A stretch of 64,000 nt of DNA from Loripinus fragilis (lineage: Eukaryota > Mollusca > Bivalvia > Lucinida > Lucinidae): NCBI GenBank assembly GCA_964019695.1, contig CAXHUL010000250.1, positions 1,364,001 to 1,428,000 on the forward strand, read 5' to 3'. The position numbers and the translations under genes were made by a program. Below, in pieces: positions 24,748 through 35,925 of the stretch; positions within the stretch are counted from its first letter, which is position 1; each line of letters starts with the position of its first letter. The notes beneath the pieces were generated by a model. The model saw only the letters and a program-made list of their open reading frames with translations. It was not told where the DNA came from and searched no databases.

Positions 24748-25499
24748 TTTGAATTTATGTGCAGAGAATACTCAGCTTAGCCTTGAGACTTGCCTTTTCT
24801 GATCAAAGTTTTGCTGTGTGATTAAAAATTGTTACATGTAAGGACCAATGCTTTCAATATCAAACCAGCATACTATTATGGGCCACAATCAGCCCGCTAG
24901 CAAAACACTGTTTGAATAGTGTTTCGTTGGTGCGCCCAATCTTATCCACTTGTATATGCTCACTTGGACCCCGCCCCTGGGGAGGAGCTCTTTTGTACTC
25001 AACATGTATCCGAACTGCTCACAATTATTGCTAGTTGCAAGAGTCAAATTATTGCTTTTGTCACACACATGCATATATGTTTCACATTCGTATGAAAGTT
25101 ACTTGTCATATGAATGAGTAGTGGAGTATTGGACACACCTTTTCAAATGTCATCTTGTCCGAGTTTCTACTGCCCACAAGGATTCTGTATTGAAGTAAAT
25201 GATGATACAGAAATGAAATTAGTCACTCAGCTCCGCTGGCTACCTGCACATGCATGTATAAAAAATATGGTAATCAAGGATTTACTATGAAAATATTCAT
25301 GAGCTGGTATCCATCAAAAGATACAAGTTGGCAAGTGCTCTAGTTGAAGACTCAGATCAGCCTGCACATCTGCTCCATGCCAAGAATCAAATGTTACTTT
25401 GGATGGAAAACTAAGACTCTGATCAGATTCTGAGGATGCTCATACTGATTTGAATCTTTTCTGCATGTACATGTCAACTTGTACCTCATGCTAGATACC

Positions 25500-25985
25500 T
25501 GACTGTATACCCTTAAAAACACCAGATTCTGCTTATCTGACAAGAATTTTAGTGTAATGACCCTAAAGAACATGGAAGGAGCGCAGTGGCTCAGTGGTAG
25601 AGTGCTTGACTCGAGACCGAAGGGCCGCGGGTTCGAGCCTCACTGGCGTCACTGCGTTGTGGTCCTTGAGCAAGACACATTTATCCTAGCTTAGTACTGG
25701 TTCAACCCAGGAAGACCGTCCCGCATAACTGAAAGATTGTTGAGTGGACGTAAAGAATCAAATCAAACAAACAAACAAACTAAAGAACATGGTCACATAT
25801 CGATTACACTGGATAATGACTGTATACCCTTACAAACACCAGATTCTGCTTATCTGACAAGAGTTTCAGCATAATGACCCTAAAGAACATGGTCACATAT
25901 TGATTACACTGTATACCCTTACAAACACCAGATTCTGCTTATCTGACACAGATTTCAGCCTAATGGCCCTAAAGAAAGAAATTTT
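25500..25985. repeat. ~107-bp tandem repeat interrupted by a SINE
   Basis: Three units with TGTATACCCTTACAAACACC, GATTCTGCTTATCTGACA and CCCTAAAGAACATGGTCACA. The first unit is split by the SINE at 25576-25779 exactly between AACATGG and TCACATAT; the other units show the uninterrupted state. Confidence 0.75.
25576..25779 (+). mobile_element. tRNA-derived SINE with intact target-site duplication
   Basis: The 5' head resembles a tRNA gene: A box in TGGCTCAGTGGTAGAGTGC and B box in GGGTTCGAGCC, i.e. an internal RNA polymerase III promoter. The body carries GAGCAAGACACATTTATCCT and TACTGGTTCAACCCAGGAAG, and the tail is GGACGTAAAGAATCAAATC plus (AAAC)n. It is flanked by a perfect 13-bp duplication, CTAAAGAACATGG, at 25563-25575 and 25780-25792, showing retrotransposition. 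Retrotransposition would depend on a LINE in trans. Confidence 0.9.
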
Positions 25986-26121
25986 CAAACAAAGCTTAAT
26001 TTATTCATGTCCAGTCATTTGGAACAATTTACCAGACTGTTTAAAGTATTTAGAAACTGTTGATTCTTTTCGTTTACATTGTTTTAAGTGGATGAAATCC
26101 AGTCTATCCTTCAATCTTTGA
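25985..26121 (+). pseudogene. LINE reverse-transcriptase C-terminal remnant
   Basis: The frame contains IWNNLPDCLKYLETVDSF followed by a basic tail. The 'WN-LP-L-S-F' pattern is characteristic of the extreme C-terminus of reverse transcriptase ORFs of non-LTR retrotransposons of the Jockey/CR1/RTE kind. No polymerase motifs remain upstream, so this is a 5'-truncated fragment. Confidence 0.6.
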
Positions 26122-26206
26122 AACGGAAGCATATGTCCAATGCATGAACATAATTTTGAGTGTAAAATTGTGAATATGTTTTGATCCCCAGTTTTATCAT
26201 TTAGTT

Positions 26207-26270
26207 TGGTGCTCAAAAGAATTGTCTCATTGAGACGCTTCTTTTGAGTACCTAAAACATGTTTTTGAAA
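26207..26270. mobile_element. Hairpin-core MITE fragment
   Basis: GGTGCTCAAAAGAATTGTCT / ATTGAGACGCTTCTTTTGAG stem followed by ACCTAAAACATG. Family of 15226-15416. Confidence 0.6.
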
Positions 26271-26743
26271 TTGAGTAACTATTAAAGCACTTTTATCTAT
26301 GTATATAAAGTTTGTGTATGTGGGTTTGAAAGAGTTCCATGCTGCTTGTATTATTTTGTATACATGTAAATCATTTTTGTACTTTATAATTGTATTATTT
26401 TTTGGTGGTAGTTTATAGAGGGTCTCATGGAAGATTAGCTTTTTTTTTCGCTAAATGTGTTACCCTCTGAAAATATAGACTATTATTATTATTACCGGTA
26501 TAATTATTAAGAACATGGTCACATATTGATGAACTCTATACTTGCTAGCTGTGACTTTTGTTGTTTGCTGATAACATTTGCAAACAGGTTGGATCCAGAC
26601 CAGGACCAACAGAACGTCATTTCTGATCTGGATTTATACCATTTGACACTTTGATACTTTTTTGAGGAAAAAGTTAATTTTGAAAATAGACAGGCGACAA
26701 AAGCATGTAAAGATCTAAGAATCATTTTTTTAATTCTTTACAG

Positions 26744-27535
26744 ACCTCCCAGCAGCTGCCCATGAACAAACCAGTAGCGTGATCAGCACACAACAGACCC
26801 ACAAGGAAAATCCACAGTTGAAATCCCATTGTGACATAGAGGACCGTGAAATGCCTGTCCTGGAAAAAGAAGTTGATTTCGAACTGCCAGCCCAATCTGT
26901 ACAGCCTGCACAACGGAACCTATTTCCATCTACAGTTACGTCACCACCTATAGCACCATTAAGCGGACTTCCCGACTTGGACGAGATCAAGGGAGAACTG
27001 AAAAATATTGATAGTCATGTGTTCCAATCAAGATCATCGTCAGTAGGAGGACCACAGCTAGAAATAAACTGTAGTGTTGATCATAAACGTGATAAATCGT
27101 ACATTGTCCTGGATAAATTGTACAGTGCCATGGATAAACCCTACAGTACTAGTACTATTGATGATGTTAAACGCTACAGTATTGTGCATAAACCATCTTA
27201 CAATGTTGACAAACAATTGTATAGTAGAGACAACAGACCGTACAGTGTAAGCAATAAGTTGTACAGTGTTGAAAACGAGCCATACAGTATTCAGAATGCA
27301 GCATGTAGACCAAATTCATCTAGGCCCTTTTCTCCTCAGACTTTCAGTTCTGCTCAGGGTAACGAAACTCCCCAGGACAACAAAACTCCCCAGATCAAAA
27401 AGACTCAGAAACGGAGCATATATAATCCAATGTGGAGTGGTGTGACTAAAGTACTACCTGAAGATATTACTAAGTGGACAGTAGATAATGTGGTTGTATT
27501 CTTGGGGTGTTTAGAAGGCTGTACGGAATATGAAG
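26744..27535 (+). CDS. PHD-SAM protein, large exon with Y-S repeats and SAM start
   Basis: A 792-nt exon (acceptor TTTACAG, donor GTGAGT), open throughout and in phase with the exon at 20847. It encodes about 264 residues: a polar, disordered-looking first part; then (27091-27297) eight or nine copies of a loose 8-11-residue unit ending in Y-S, such as DKLYS, DKPYS, NRPYS and NKLYS; then a Lys/Pro/Gln-rich part; and finally ITKWTVDNVVVFL with EGCTEYE. That last piece matches the first helices of SAM domains of the SAMD11/L3MBTL/SCML type, which polymerise or mediate contacts in chromatin repressors. The exon stops inside the SAM domain, so at least one more exon is needed. Exon length and lack of stops make it a secure coding region. 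Confidence 0.8.
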
Positions 27536-27605
27536 GTGAGTATCAAAAGGTTGGTCCTCAGACCTGGAGATAAAATAAAAATCATTTTCTTCTTTCCATC
27601 CAAAA

Positions 27606-27670
27606 CATGCTGTGGGTGCTCAAAAGAACCACCTCAATGAGACGGGTCTTTTGAGAACCCAAAACAAATG
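27606..27670. mobile_element. Hairpin-core MITE fragment
   Basis: GGTGCTCAAAAGAACCACCT / AATGAGACGGGTCTTTTGAG stem with AAAACAAATGT. Starts 71 bp after the end of the large exon. Confidence 0.6.
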
Positions 27671-27982
27671 TTTGAACTAATGGATATGAAAATATTCACA
27701 ATTTTAGGCCAATTTTTTTCTTTATTTGGACATATGGCTCGGTCTCATCATGAGAAAACCTGTCTTTGGGGTTTGTCACCCAGTCATGCTCAAACCTCCC
27801 TGCTCAGCTACAGAGACAAGATAATATCTTGAAACTTTGCAATCCATGTGGCTAGTTTTGCTATCATACCTTGCAGAAAACAAACAACAAATGTGCTCAT
27901 GAGACTGTGCAGGCTGGTCTGCACCTTAGTTGTTCTCAAACAAGGAATAAGGCTTTCTCTTGACAACCTGGAAACCACTCTC

Positions 27983-28173
27983 ATAGGTCCAGATAAGGAA
28001 CTTTTATTTGCGTAAAAATCTAATTATTTTCTTACCCATTAATTTAAACATGTGTTTTGGGTGCTCAAAAGAACCGTCTCATTGAGACGGTTCTTCTGAG
28101 TACCCACAACATATGTTTTGGATGAGAAATAAAGAAAATATTTTTCCAATACACACTCTTATCTGGAGGCCTG
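27983..28173. mobile_element. Hairpin-core MITE, complete copy 2
   Basis: Same ends (AGGTCCAGATAAG ... CTTATCTGGAGGCCT) and same central GAACCGTCTCATTGAGACGG palindrome as 15226-15416. It appears inserted in another repeat: GAGAAAACCTGTCTTTGGGG at 27752 belongs to the 38510-38730 family. Confidence 0.75.
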
Positions 28174-28179
28174 TGTCTA

Positions 28180-28960
28180 TTTTAAGTCTTTAATCTTTGT
28201 ACAAAAAGGATTTTCAAAGCCACCTGCCTCCTTCCTGTGGACAGGGAAGAATGATCAGACTGGATGTATGGCCAGGCTGACCAAGTCCTCCCTGCACACA
28301 AATCTAATTTCGCTGGTTTTCTGGTGCAATCAGTTAAACAATAAACATTTCATTATTTAGGACCAGTAACACTAAAGTTGGGTCTGCCCAGCTTCATAGA
28401 TTGGTTAGAGTCTTTTAAATTATGATAACATGAGAATAGCTATTGTTCTGTGGATGAAGATATTGTTAGTAATTGCCGAAATGCTCTGTGTCACTTGATA
28501 CATATCATCTTCTGGGAGTACTCTGAACACACAAAACAGTAGAAATCAAGTATGACCCTAATCAGGGAGTAACAAAGGTACTGACCAGACTGCGCATTTG
28601 CACAGACTGACATGCTGCTATGTTTTTCTTATACAACGTCACTCAAATATATTATACTGTCGATTTGAAGGTGCATAATAATAGGACTATACCATTATTA
28701 ATAGAAAAAGTTAAATTATGGTAAATACATATTGACATTACAGGTAGACCCAGTGCATGATATACCTGTATGAAATACCCATTATCTAGATCAATTGGGC
28801 TTGATCTGGGTCCAAACTGTTTGCAAAGGTGGCAGTTATTGATACACATTACATCAGATGAATGTTGGATAGTTCAATTATACCAAACTATAAAACCTAT
28901 AAGAATCTAAATTTCTCTAGATAAGACATCTATTTCAACAAAAATATTACAATATTGTTG
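28180..28960. other. Intronic or intergenic DNA with a repeat fragment
   Basis: Mostly unrecognised. A short TGATCTGGGTCCAAACTGTTTG block at 28801 recurs in the window (11820, 26595, 45060, 46620, 46800) and is part of a MITE family. Confidence 0.35.
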
Positions 28961-29246
28961 TGTGGCCTGCGAAGCATGGATGAAACATAGGGATCATGTC
29001 TCTGTCGTCGTCTTCGGCGGCTTCTGCGTCCGCCTTGTCACACTTTTGGTTTCCTATTGATAACTCTTGAAGGGATTCATTAATTTCACTCAAACTTCAC
29101 AGAAGGGTCCAGCATCATAAAATACAGGTCAAGTTTGAAAAGGGGGTAATGCACAAAATGTTTGAATGAGTTATGGCCCCTTTTCAACTTATATTTTGGC
29201 TTAATTGTGGTTTCCAATCAATAACTTTTGAAAGGATGCAATAATT

Positions 29247-30503
29247 ATCCCTCGACAAAGTCGGAGGCATATAGTTTTGACATCGTCCGTCCGTCCCTCC
29301 ATCCATTCCGTCCGTGGGTCTGCACTTTTTGTCTGTCCGGAACCATCTGTATCTCAGTACCTATTGGTCAGATTCAATTCATTCTTGGTACAAATGATAA
29401 GTACCATGAACTCTCGATATCCTATAAGTTTGGTCATAACTTGAGTTATTTCCCTTGTTAAAGTATAGGCAATTATAAGGCAAAACCTATATTAGCTTTT
29501 TTTGTGTGATGATCTTCACATTTCATCAAGGCTATTATATTTAAAAACTTCTCGTTATAGACCATGATTGCCAAGTGTCTGTAGATAAGAATGGCAGTGT
29601 CAAAGTTTTACCCCACCGTAGGGGTCAAAGGTCAAATATTTAAATTTCGCAATAACTAAGGCAATTATTAATATTTTTGCTGAATTTTTGCATGCAGGCA
29701 GAGCAGCAATAGCTATGAAACGTATCAAACGGGATTTCAGTATGAAGGCCTGAATCCGAGCCCCTTGGGTGGACTTAGGGGGTGGGGCCTAGGCCAAAAT
29801 TAAACTTTTTCAGAATATGGTCATGTTGCAAATCAAATTAAAGCTGACGACGCTGGCAGCAACATGGTGGCAAATATTTTGCCCACAGACACACCCTGGA
29901 CCCAGGGGGTGGGGTCAAAAGGTCAAACTATATATTTTTCTGAAAGTAGTCATGTTGCATATCAAATTAAAGCTGACGACGCTGGCAGCAACATGGTAGC
30001 AAATATTTTGCCCACAGACATACCCTTGACCAAGGGGGTGGGGTTAAAAGGTCAAACTATATCTTTTACTGAAAGTAGTCATGTTGCATATCAAATTAAA
30101 GGGAATTGAGCACAGAGCACCATGAAAGCTAGTATGCTGTCATTACACACACCAGCGACCCCTGGGGTGGGGTCAAAAGGTCATTTTTTGTTCTTTTCTA
30201 AAAGTGGTCATGTTGCATATCAAAGTAAAGTGGAAGAAGTGTAGACCTACATGCAAGGTAACACTTTGAATTTACATACAATCTTGACCTCTGAGGTTGG
30301 GTTTAAAGGTCAGATATTGGTATTGTGCAGATGTAAGTATATTTTTTATAGAACTAAGCACTAAAATATACTTGACAGGCGTTTGTTATGATCTGAATAA
30401 TACTGTAGGTGAACTAAGGGTTAGATAGATGGGATTTATGTTTTGTGATTTACATGTTTCTCTCAAATAACCCTTCGTCGGGGATATAAATTCATCGAAT
30501 TTG
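29247..30503 (+). mobile_element. CCCCGACGAAG element (copy 2, near full length)
   Basis: Starts ATCCCTCGACAAAGTCGGAGG with GTCCGTCCGTCC and ends CTTCGTCGGGGATATAAATT. It is inserted into another repeat: CAGAAGGGT...AAAATACAGGTCAAGTT occurs on both sides (29100 and 30527). The interior has tandem 127-bp units (29818-30090). Confidence 0.6.
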
Positions 30504-30627
30504 CCTTGTTTCATTCAAGTTTTACAGAAGGGTACAGCATGATAAAATACAGGTCAAGTTCGAATTTGGGGTTCATTTGCAAACTTTTGACTGAGTTATG
30601 GCCCTTTTTTACTTAGGTTAGGTTTAT

Positions 30628-30864
30628 GAGCCGGGACATGTGATTTCCAACAATGTGACATTTTGACAAGTGTAGACTCAGATGAGCCTGTGCAGCCTCC
30701 TTTGAAACTTAGAAACTTCAAATGATGTTCGGTCAGTAGCTTAACAGTCATAGAATATTCAAGCGACTAGCAAAAGCTTTGATCAGACTATGCATATGCG
30801 CAGGCTGATCTGAGGTTTTGCTGGTCGCACATACCACATTGTTGGAAATCTTATGTCGCGGCTC
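30628..30864. mobile_element. GAGCCG-ended MITE, copy 1
   Basis: About 237 bp. Ends TGAGCCGGGACATGTGATTT and its complement near TTGGAAATCTTATGTCGCGG. Interior has TGCGCAGGCTGATCTGAG. Other copies: 38780-39017, 44577-44816 (reverse), 48743-48975 (reverse), 52405-52495 (partial). Confidence 0.7.
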
Positions 30865-30889
30865 ATATTGGCTTTTTCGTGGATAAACT

Positions 30890-31995
30890 TTTTATTTCTC
30901 TAAAACTATAAAATCTGAAAACATCTCACTATAGGCCATGATTACCCAGTGCCTGTAGATAAGCATGACATTGATTAAAATTTTACCCCACCACCCTGAC
31001 CCCTTAGGTGGGGTCAGTGGGGTCAAAGGTCAAATATCTAAATTTTGCAATAACTCTGTAAGTTGTCAATATTTTTACTGAAATTTAGAGGTACAATAAA
31101 TATGAAATATACCAAATGTGATTTTTTATCGAAGGTCTGGGTCCGACCCCCTGGGTGGACTTGGTGTGTGGGGTCAAAAGGACAAATTGCAACTTTATCA
31201 GAACATTGTCAAGTTGCATATCAAATTAAAGACAAAGATTACTGTCCAATAGAGATCATTAAAGGATTAACTGATAAGGGACAGTTTCAGTATCTCACAA
31301 AATTAATGGGGCCTCAAGAGGGGACTTACCTGTATGCAACACAATTTCATTCACTAAGATAAAGATCAATATTTTATCATAAAATACCTAATCCCTTTAT
31401 GGGACCACTTTATTGCCCCAGTGAGGAAGTCATAATCACCTCATTATGGCTGTCCTTTTGATCTGCCCAGTATGACCCCTGGAGAGAGTCATAATGAGTG
31501 GTACCAGTATTATTGCTCAAATATTTGTCCCTTTAAAGGGAATCAGGTATGCAGCAACATGGTAGCAAATATTTTGCCTGCAGACCCCCCCCCACACACA
31601 CACACACACACCTCCCCCCAAAACATGGTCATGTTGCATATCAAATTAAAGGTAATCAGGAATGCAGCAAAATGTTAACAAATGTTTTTCCGGCAAACAC
31701 CTACCCTAGGATCCCACCCCCGCCTGGGGGTGGGGTCAAAAGTTCAAAATTCAATTTTTTCAAACACTTTGACCTTACACACACCCCTAGCATCTGGGTC
31801 TGGTTGAAGTCAGATATTGAAATTGTACAGAATCTGATAGTTTTTTTTTAAATAACCACTGAAAACTATTTTATAGTCATCTAGTTTTGATCTGTATGAT
31901 ACCCAAGAAGACCTTAGGGGTTGGAGAAATGGGATTTATAGTTTGTGATTTAGAAGTTTCTCTAAAATAACCCTTTGCTGGGGATATAAATTTGA
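30890..31995 (+). repeat. Diverged CCCCGACGAAG element, copy 4
   Basis: Contains GATTACCCAGTGCCTGTAGA, GGGGTCAAAGGTCAAATATC and CATGTTGCATATCAAATTA, and ends CTTTGCTGGGGATATAAATT. A (CA)n tract lies at 31588-31612. Open frames follow the repeat. Confidence 0.45.
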
Positions 31996-32170
31996 CAAAT
32001 TTGCCTTGTTTTACTTCAGTTTTGGCAAGCCACCCATCCGATTTTGGAATTCTAGTTATTTTTCTCACCAAAAGAAATATGATGTTGCACATGGAAAGTG
32101 TCTGAGTGAATGAAACTCTTGCAGTGGTTACCCATTTATAGTGAATTATTTTGAACTTTATCCAACTATA

Positions 32171-32372
32171 CACAGTAAAACCTGTCTTAAGCGGCCACTC
32201 AAAAAGAAGACCAAAATGGTTTTCAAGACTGATTATCACTTAATGCAGGTCAAAAGTATTGCAGAATGCTCAAAGGGGAGCATTCTGCAATACTTTTGAC
32301 CTTCATTAAGCAACCATTTGTCATTAAGATCTATGTTTTGTCTGTTTTTGAGTGGCCACTTAAGACAGGTTT
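32171..32372. mobile_element. MITE with ACAGTAAAACCTGTCTTAAG ends (copy 1)
   Basis: The left end has CAGTAAAACCTGTCTTAAGC and GGCCACTCA. The interior is a hairpin AAAGTATTGCAGAATGCTC / GAGCATTCTGCAATACTTT. The right end GAGTGGCCACTTAAGACAGG is cut where a SINE begins. A second copy at 43629-43838 keeps the right end CACAGGTTTTACTGT. Confidence 0.7.
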
Positions 32373-32526
32373 GATTTGATTCTTTACACCCCAGTCAACA
32401 TTTTTTCAGTTATTTTGGGATGGGTCTTCCTGGGTTGAACCAGTACTAATCAATAATTGATTTTTCTTGCTCAAGGACACAACCCCTCAGTCTTGAGTCC
32501 AGCATTCTACCACTTAGCCACTGGCT
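32369..32526 (-). mobile_element. tRNA-derived SINE (minus strand, diverged)
   Basis: Minus-strand copy sharing the tail (TTTGATTTGATTCTTTACAC), CTGGGTTGAACCAGTACTAA, TTGCTCAAGGACACAAC and the remains of the tRNA-like head (ACCACTTAGCCACTGG). Confidence 0.65.
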
Positions 32527-32637
32527 CAAATATTTAAAAGTCATTAAATCATGGTGTATCTATTTACTTTGTGTCTTGTGTGAGGTCAAAGATTGGTTAT
32601 GGAAAACCTTTGTACATTAATCTTCTTGTCTTTTCAG

Positions 32638-32746
32638 ATCCAGCTATAGTGGAACAGCCCCTTGGAAAAGAACCATTCAGGGAACCTGTATCGTCTACTG
32701 CAGTTGGGTGTCAACTAGATCCTGCAGATCCATTTCTTTCAGTAGT
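32638..32746 (+). CDS. Tentative further exon of the PHD-SAM gene
   Basis: A good acceptor (TTCTTGTCTTTTCAG) is followed by a frame in phase 1, matching the end of the exon at 27535. It reads DPAIVEQPLGKEPFREPVSS and then runs on into tandem repeats with no clear donor. It does not look like the missing SAM helices. It could be a real exon, an alternative 3' exon, or chance. Confidence 0.25.
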
Positions 32747-33282
32747 TTTGCTTTCACCTGTTGTACTCATAATGGACTTATCTTATTTGACTGATGGTCA
32801 TTTTGAATGCAACGGGCTTCCGTATGGTCATGGCTTGTCTGATCTCTTTTTACCTATTGCACTCAGAATGGACTTCTGTCATTGGAGTGGTAGTAATTTT
32901 GAGTGCAACCTTCTACCCCATGGCAGTGGTTTAATTGATCTCCTTACACCTGTTGCAATCAGAATGGACATATACATCAATGGAGTGTTGGTCATTTTGA
33001 GTGCAACAGACTTCATTTTGGACAAGGTTTATCTGCTCTCCTTTTACCCATTGCACTCAGAATGGACTTATCCCATCAGAGTAGTGGTCTTTTTGAGTGC
33101 AATGGGTTTCCTCATGGTCATAGTATGTCTGATTTCCTTTTATCCATTGCACTCAAATGGACTTATCAGAGTAGTGGTCTTTTTGAGTGCAATGGGTTTC
33201 CTCATGGTCATTGTATGTCTGATCTCTGTTTACCTATTGCACTCAAATGGACTTATCAGAGCAATGGTCTTTTTGAGTGCAA
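32747..33282. repeat. Degenerate ~100-bp tandem repeat
   Basis: Five or six units with TTGCACTCA(A/G)AATGGACTTA, GGTC(A/T)TTTTGAGTGCAA and CCTCATGGTCATAGTATGTC. The last units are closest to each other. The long open frame crossing it is carried by the repeat. Confidence 0.7.
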
Positions 33283-34075
33283 CTCACTGGGCCCTAGACA
33301 TATGCAGGTTGTCTAGTGCCTTTGTAGCAGAGCTGCTTGTATCTTTAATACAGCAGGCTTGGATTTTCCAGACAGATAGAATTCCTTCAACTCACTGGGA
33401 CCTAGACTTATGCAGGTTGTCTAGTGCCTTTGTAGCAGAGCTGCTTGTATCTTTAATACAGCAGGCTTGGATTTTCCAGACAGATAGAATTCCTTCAACT
33501 CATTGGGCCCTAGACATATGCAGGTTGTCTAGTGCCTTTATAGCAGAGCTGCTTGTATCTTTAATACAGCAGGCTTGGATTTTCCAGACAGATAGAATTC
33601 CTTCAACTCACTGGGCCCTAGACATATGCAGGTTGTCTAGTGCCTTTGTAGCAGAGCTGCTTGTATCTTTAATACAGCAGGCTTGGATTTTCCAGACAGA
33701 TAGAATTCCTTCAACTCACTGGGCCCTAGACATATGCAGATTGTCTAGTGCCTTTGTAGCAGAGCTGCTTGTATCTTTACTATAGCAGACTTGGATTTTC
33801 CTGACAGATAGAATTCCTTCAATTCACTGGGCCCTAGACATATGCAGGTTGTCTAGTGCCTTTATAGCATGGCTGCTTGTATCTTTAATACAGCAGGCTT
33901 GGATTTTCCAGACAGATAGAATTCCTTCAATTCACTGGGACCTAGACATATGCAGCTTGTCTAGTGCCTTTATAGCAGAGCTGCTTGTATCTTTAATACA
34001 GCAGGCTTGGATTTTCCAGTCAGACAGAATTCCTTCAAATTCAGAGGCAGCAGTTAAAGAGCTATAGCTTGAAGC
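33283..34075. repeat. 108-bp satellite array, block 1
   Basis: About seven head-to-tail units of 108 bp (ACTCACTGGGCCCTAGACAT, ATGCAGGTTGTCTAGTGCC, GCAGAGCTGCTTGTATC, CAGGCTTGGATTTTCCAGAC). The unit length is a multiple of three and one frame lacks stops, so long open frames of 36-residue repeats appear. Differences between units are a mix of silent and replacement changes and one unit has a stop, which argues against protein selection. Confidence 0.9.
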
Positions 34076-34545
34076 ATCTTAGTTGTTAACTGAAAACATG
34101 ACTGGGCAGTTTTGACATATTGGATATTTTTCACATTAATTGTACTGTGGTATTTTATAACTCCACAATAAAATGTTATAGTGTGATCTCATGTGATAAT
34201 ATCTATGAGCAAAAAGGTTCAACCATGTATATGTTTGACTGACTGAGTGTGGTAAGGTTCCTTATCTTAACTGTTTTCACCTTAGTATTTGGGGAGCACA
34301 GTGGCTCTGATTTGACTGGGGAACATAGGATTTCTAGTCTGTCTCACTGTGGGAGGTGTCACTGTGTTGTGTCTTTGAGCAACATTATCCACTGCCAAGT
34401 ACTGGTTCAACCAACAAAGACTCGTCCAACATGACTGAAAAATGTTGACTGTGATGTTAAGAATCAAGACAAACAAAAGCTTCATATTTGCTTTTCTGCT
34501 CCTACTCTTTAATTAAATCTTAAGTTTTCTTTTATTTTCTTAAGG
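34076..34545. repeat. Array spacer with captured SINE, copy 1
   Basis: A spacer of about 470 bp between array blocks, carrying a diverged SINE at about 34293-34480 (GGGGAGCACAGTGGCTCTG, TACTGGTTCAACCAAC, GTTAAGAATCAAGACAAAC). It is repeated nearly unchanged at 35446-35925 and 36285-36765, so the SINE was in the ancestral unit before the larger duplications. Confidence 0.8.
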
Positions 34546-35445
34546 TTTGCTCAACTCACTTGGGCCATAGACATATGCTGGTTGTCTAGTGTCTCTACAG
34601 CAGAGCTGCTTGTATCTTTAATACAGCAGGCTTGGATTTTCCAGACAGATAGAATTCCTTCAACTCACTGGGCCCTAGACATATGCAGGTTGTCTAGTGC
34701 CTTTGTAGCAGAGCTGCTTGTATCTTTAATACAGCGGGCTTGGATTTTCCAGACATATAGAATTCCTTCAACTCACTGGGCCCTAGACATATGCAGATTG
34801 TCTAGTGCCTTTGTAGCAGAGCTGCTTGTATCTTTAATACAGCAGGCTTGGATTTTCCAGGCAGATAGAATTCCTTCAACTCACTGGGCCCTAGACATAT
34901 GCAGGTTGTCTAGTGCCTTTGTAGCAGAGCTGCTTGTATCTTTAATACAGCAGGCTTGGATTTTCCAGACAGATAGAATTCCTTCAACTCACTGGGCCCT
35001 AGACATATGCAGATTGTCTAGTGTCTCTACAGCAGAGCTGCTTGTATCTTTAATACAGCAGGCTTGGATTTTCCAGACAGATAGAATTCCTTCAACTCAC
35101 TGGGCCCTAGACATATGCAGGTTGTCTAGTGCCTTTGTAGCAGAACTGCTTGTATCTTTAATACAGCAGGCTTGGATTTTCCAGACAGATAGAATTCCTT
35201 CAAATCACTGGGCCCTAGACATATGCAGATTGTCTAGTGCCTTTGTAGCAGAGCTGCTTGTATCTTTAATACAGCAGGCTTGGATTTTCCAGACAGATAG
35301 AAATCCTTCAACTCACTGGGCCCTAGACATATGCAGGTTGTCTAGTGCCTTTATAGCAGAGCTGCTTGTATCTTTAATACAGCATTGGATTTTCCAGTCA
35401 GACAGAATCCCTTCAAATTCAGAGGCAACAGTTAAAGAGCTATAG
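34546..35445. repeat. 108-bp satellite array, block 2
   Basis: About eight units of the same 108-bp repeat as block 1, ending with the same terminal variant (GACAGAATCCCTTCAAATTC, AGAGCTATAGC). Units alternate in variants such as GTCTCTACAGCAGAGC against GCCTTTGTAGCAGAGC. Confidence 0.9.
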
Positions 35446-35925
35446 CCTGAAGCAACTTAGTTGTTAACTGAGAACATGACTGGGCAGTTTTGACATATTG
35501 GATATTTTTCACATTTATCATACTGTGGTATTTTATAACTCCACAATAAAATGTTATAGTGTGATCTCATGTGATAATATCCATGAGCAAAAAGGTTCAA
35601 CCATGTATATGTTTGACTGAGTGTGGTAAGGCTACTTATTTTAGCTGTTTTTACCTCAGTATTTGGGTAGCGCAGTGGCTCTGATTTGACTGGGGAACAT
35701 AGGATTTCTAGTCTATCTCACTGTGGGAGGTGTCACTGTGTTGTGTCTTTGAGCAACATTATCCACTGCCAAGTACTGGTTCAACCAAGGAAGAAAATGC
35801 CCAACATGACTGAAAAATTGTTGGCTGTGATGTAAAGAATCAAGACAAACAAAAGCTTCATATTTGCTATTCTGTTCCTACTCTTTAATTAAATCTTAAG
35901 TTTTCTTTTATTTTCTTAAGGTTTG
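35446..35925. repeat. Array spacer with captured SINE, copy 2
   Basis: Copy of the spacer at 34076-34545, about 95% alike by eye. Confidence 0.8.

Noticed and set aside
25576..25650. Possible functional tRNA gene
   Set aside because: A and B boxes are present but the sequence is the head of a SINE: no full cloverleaf, continuous SINE body, and a target-site duplication.
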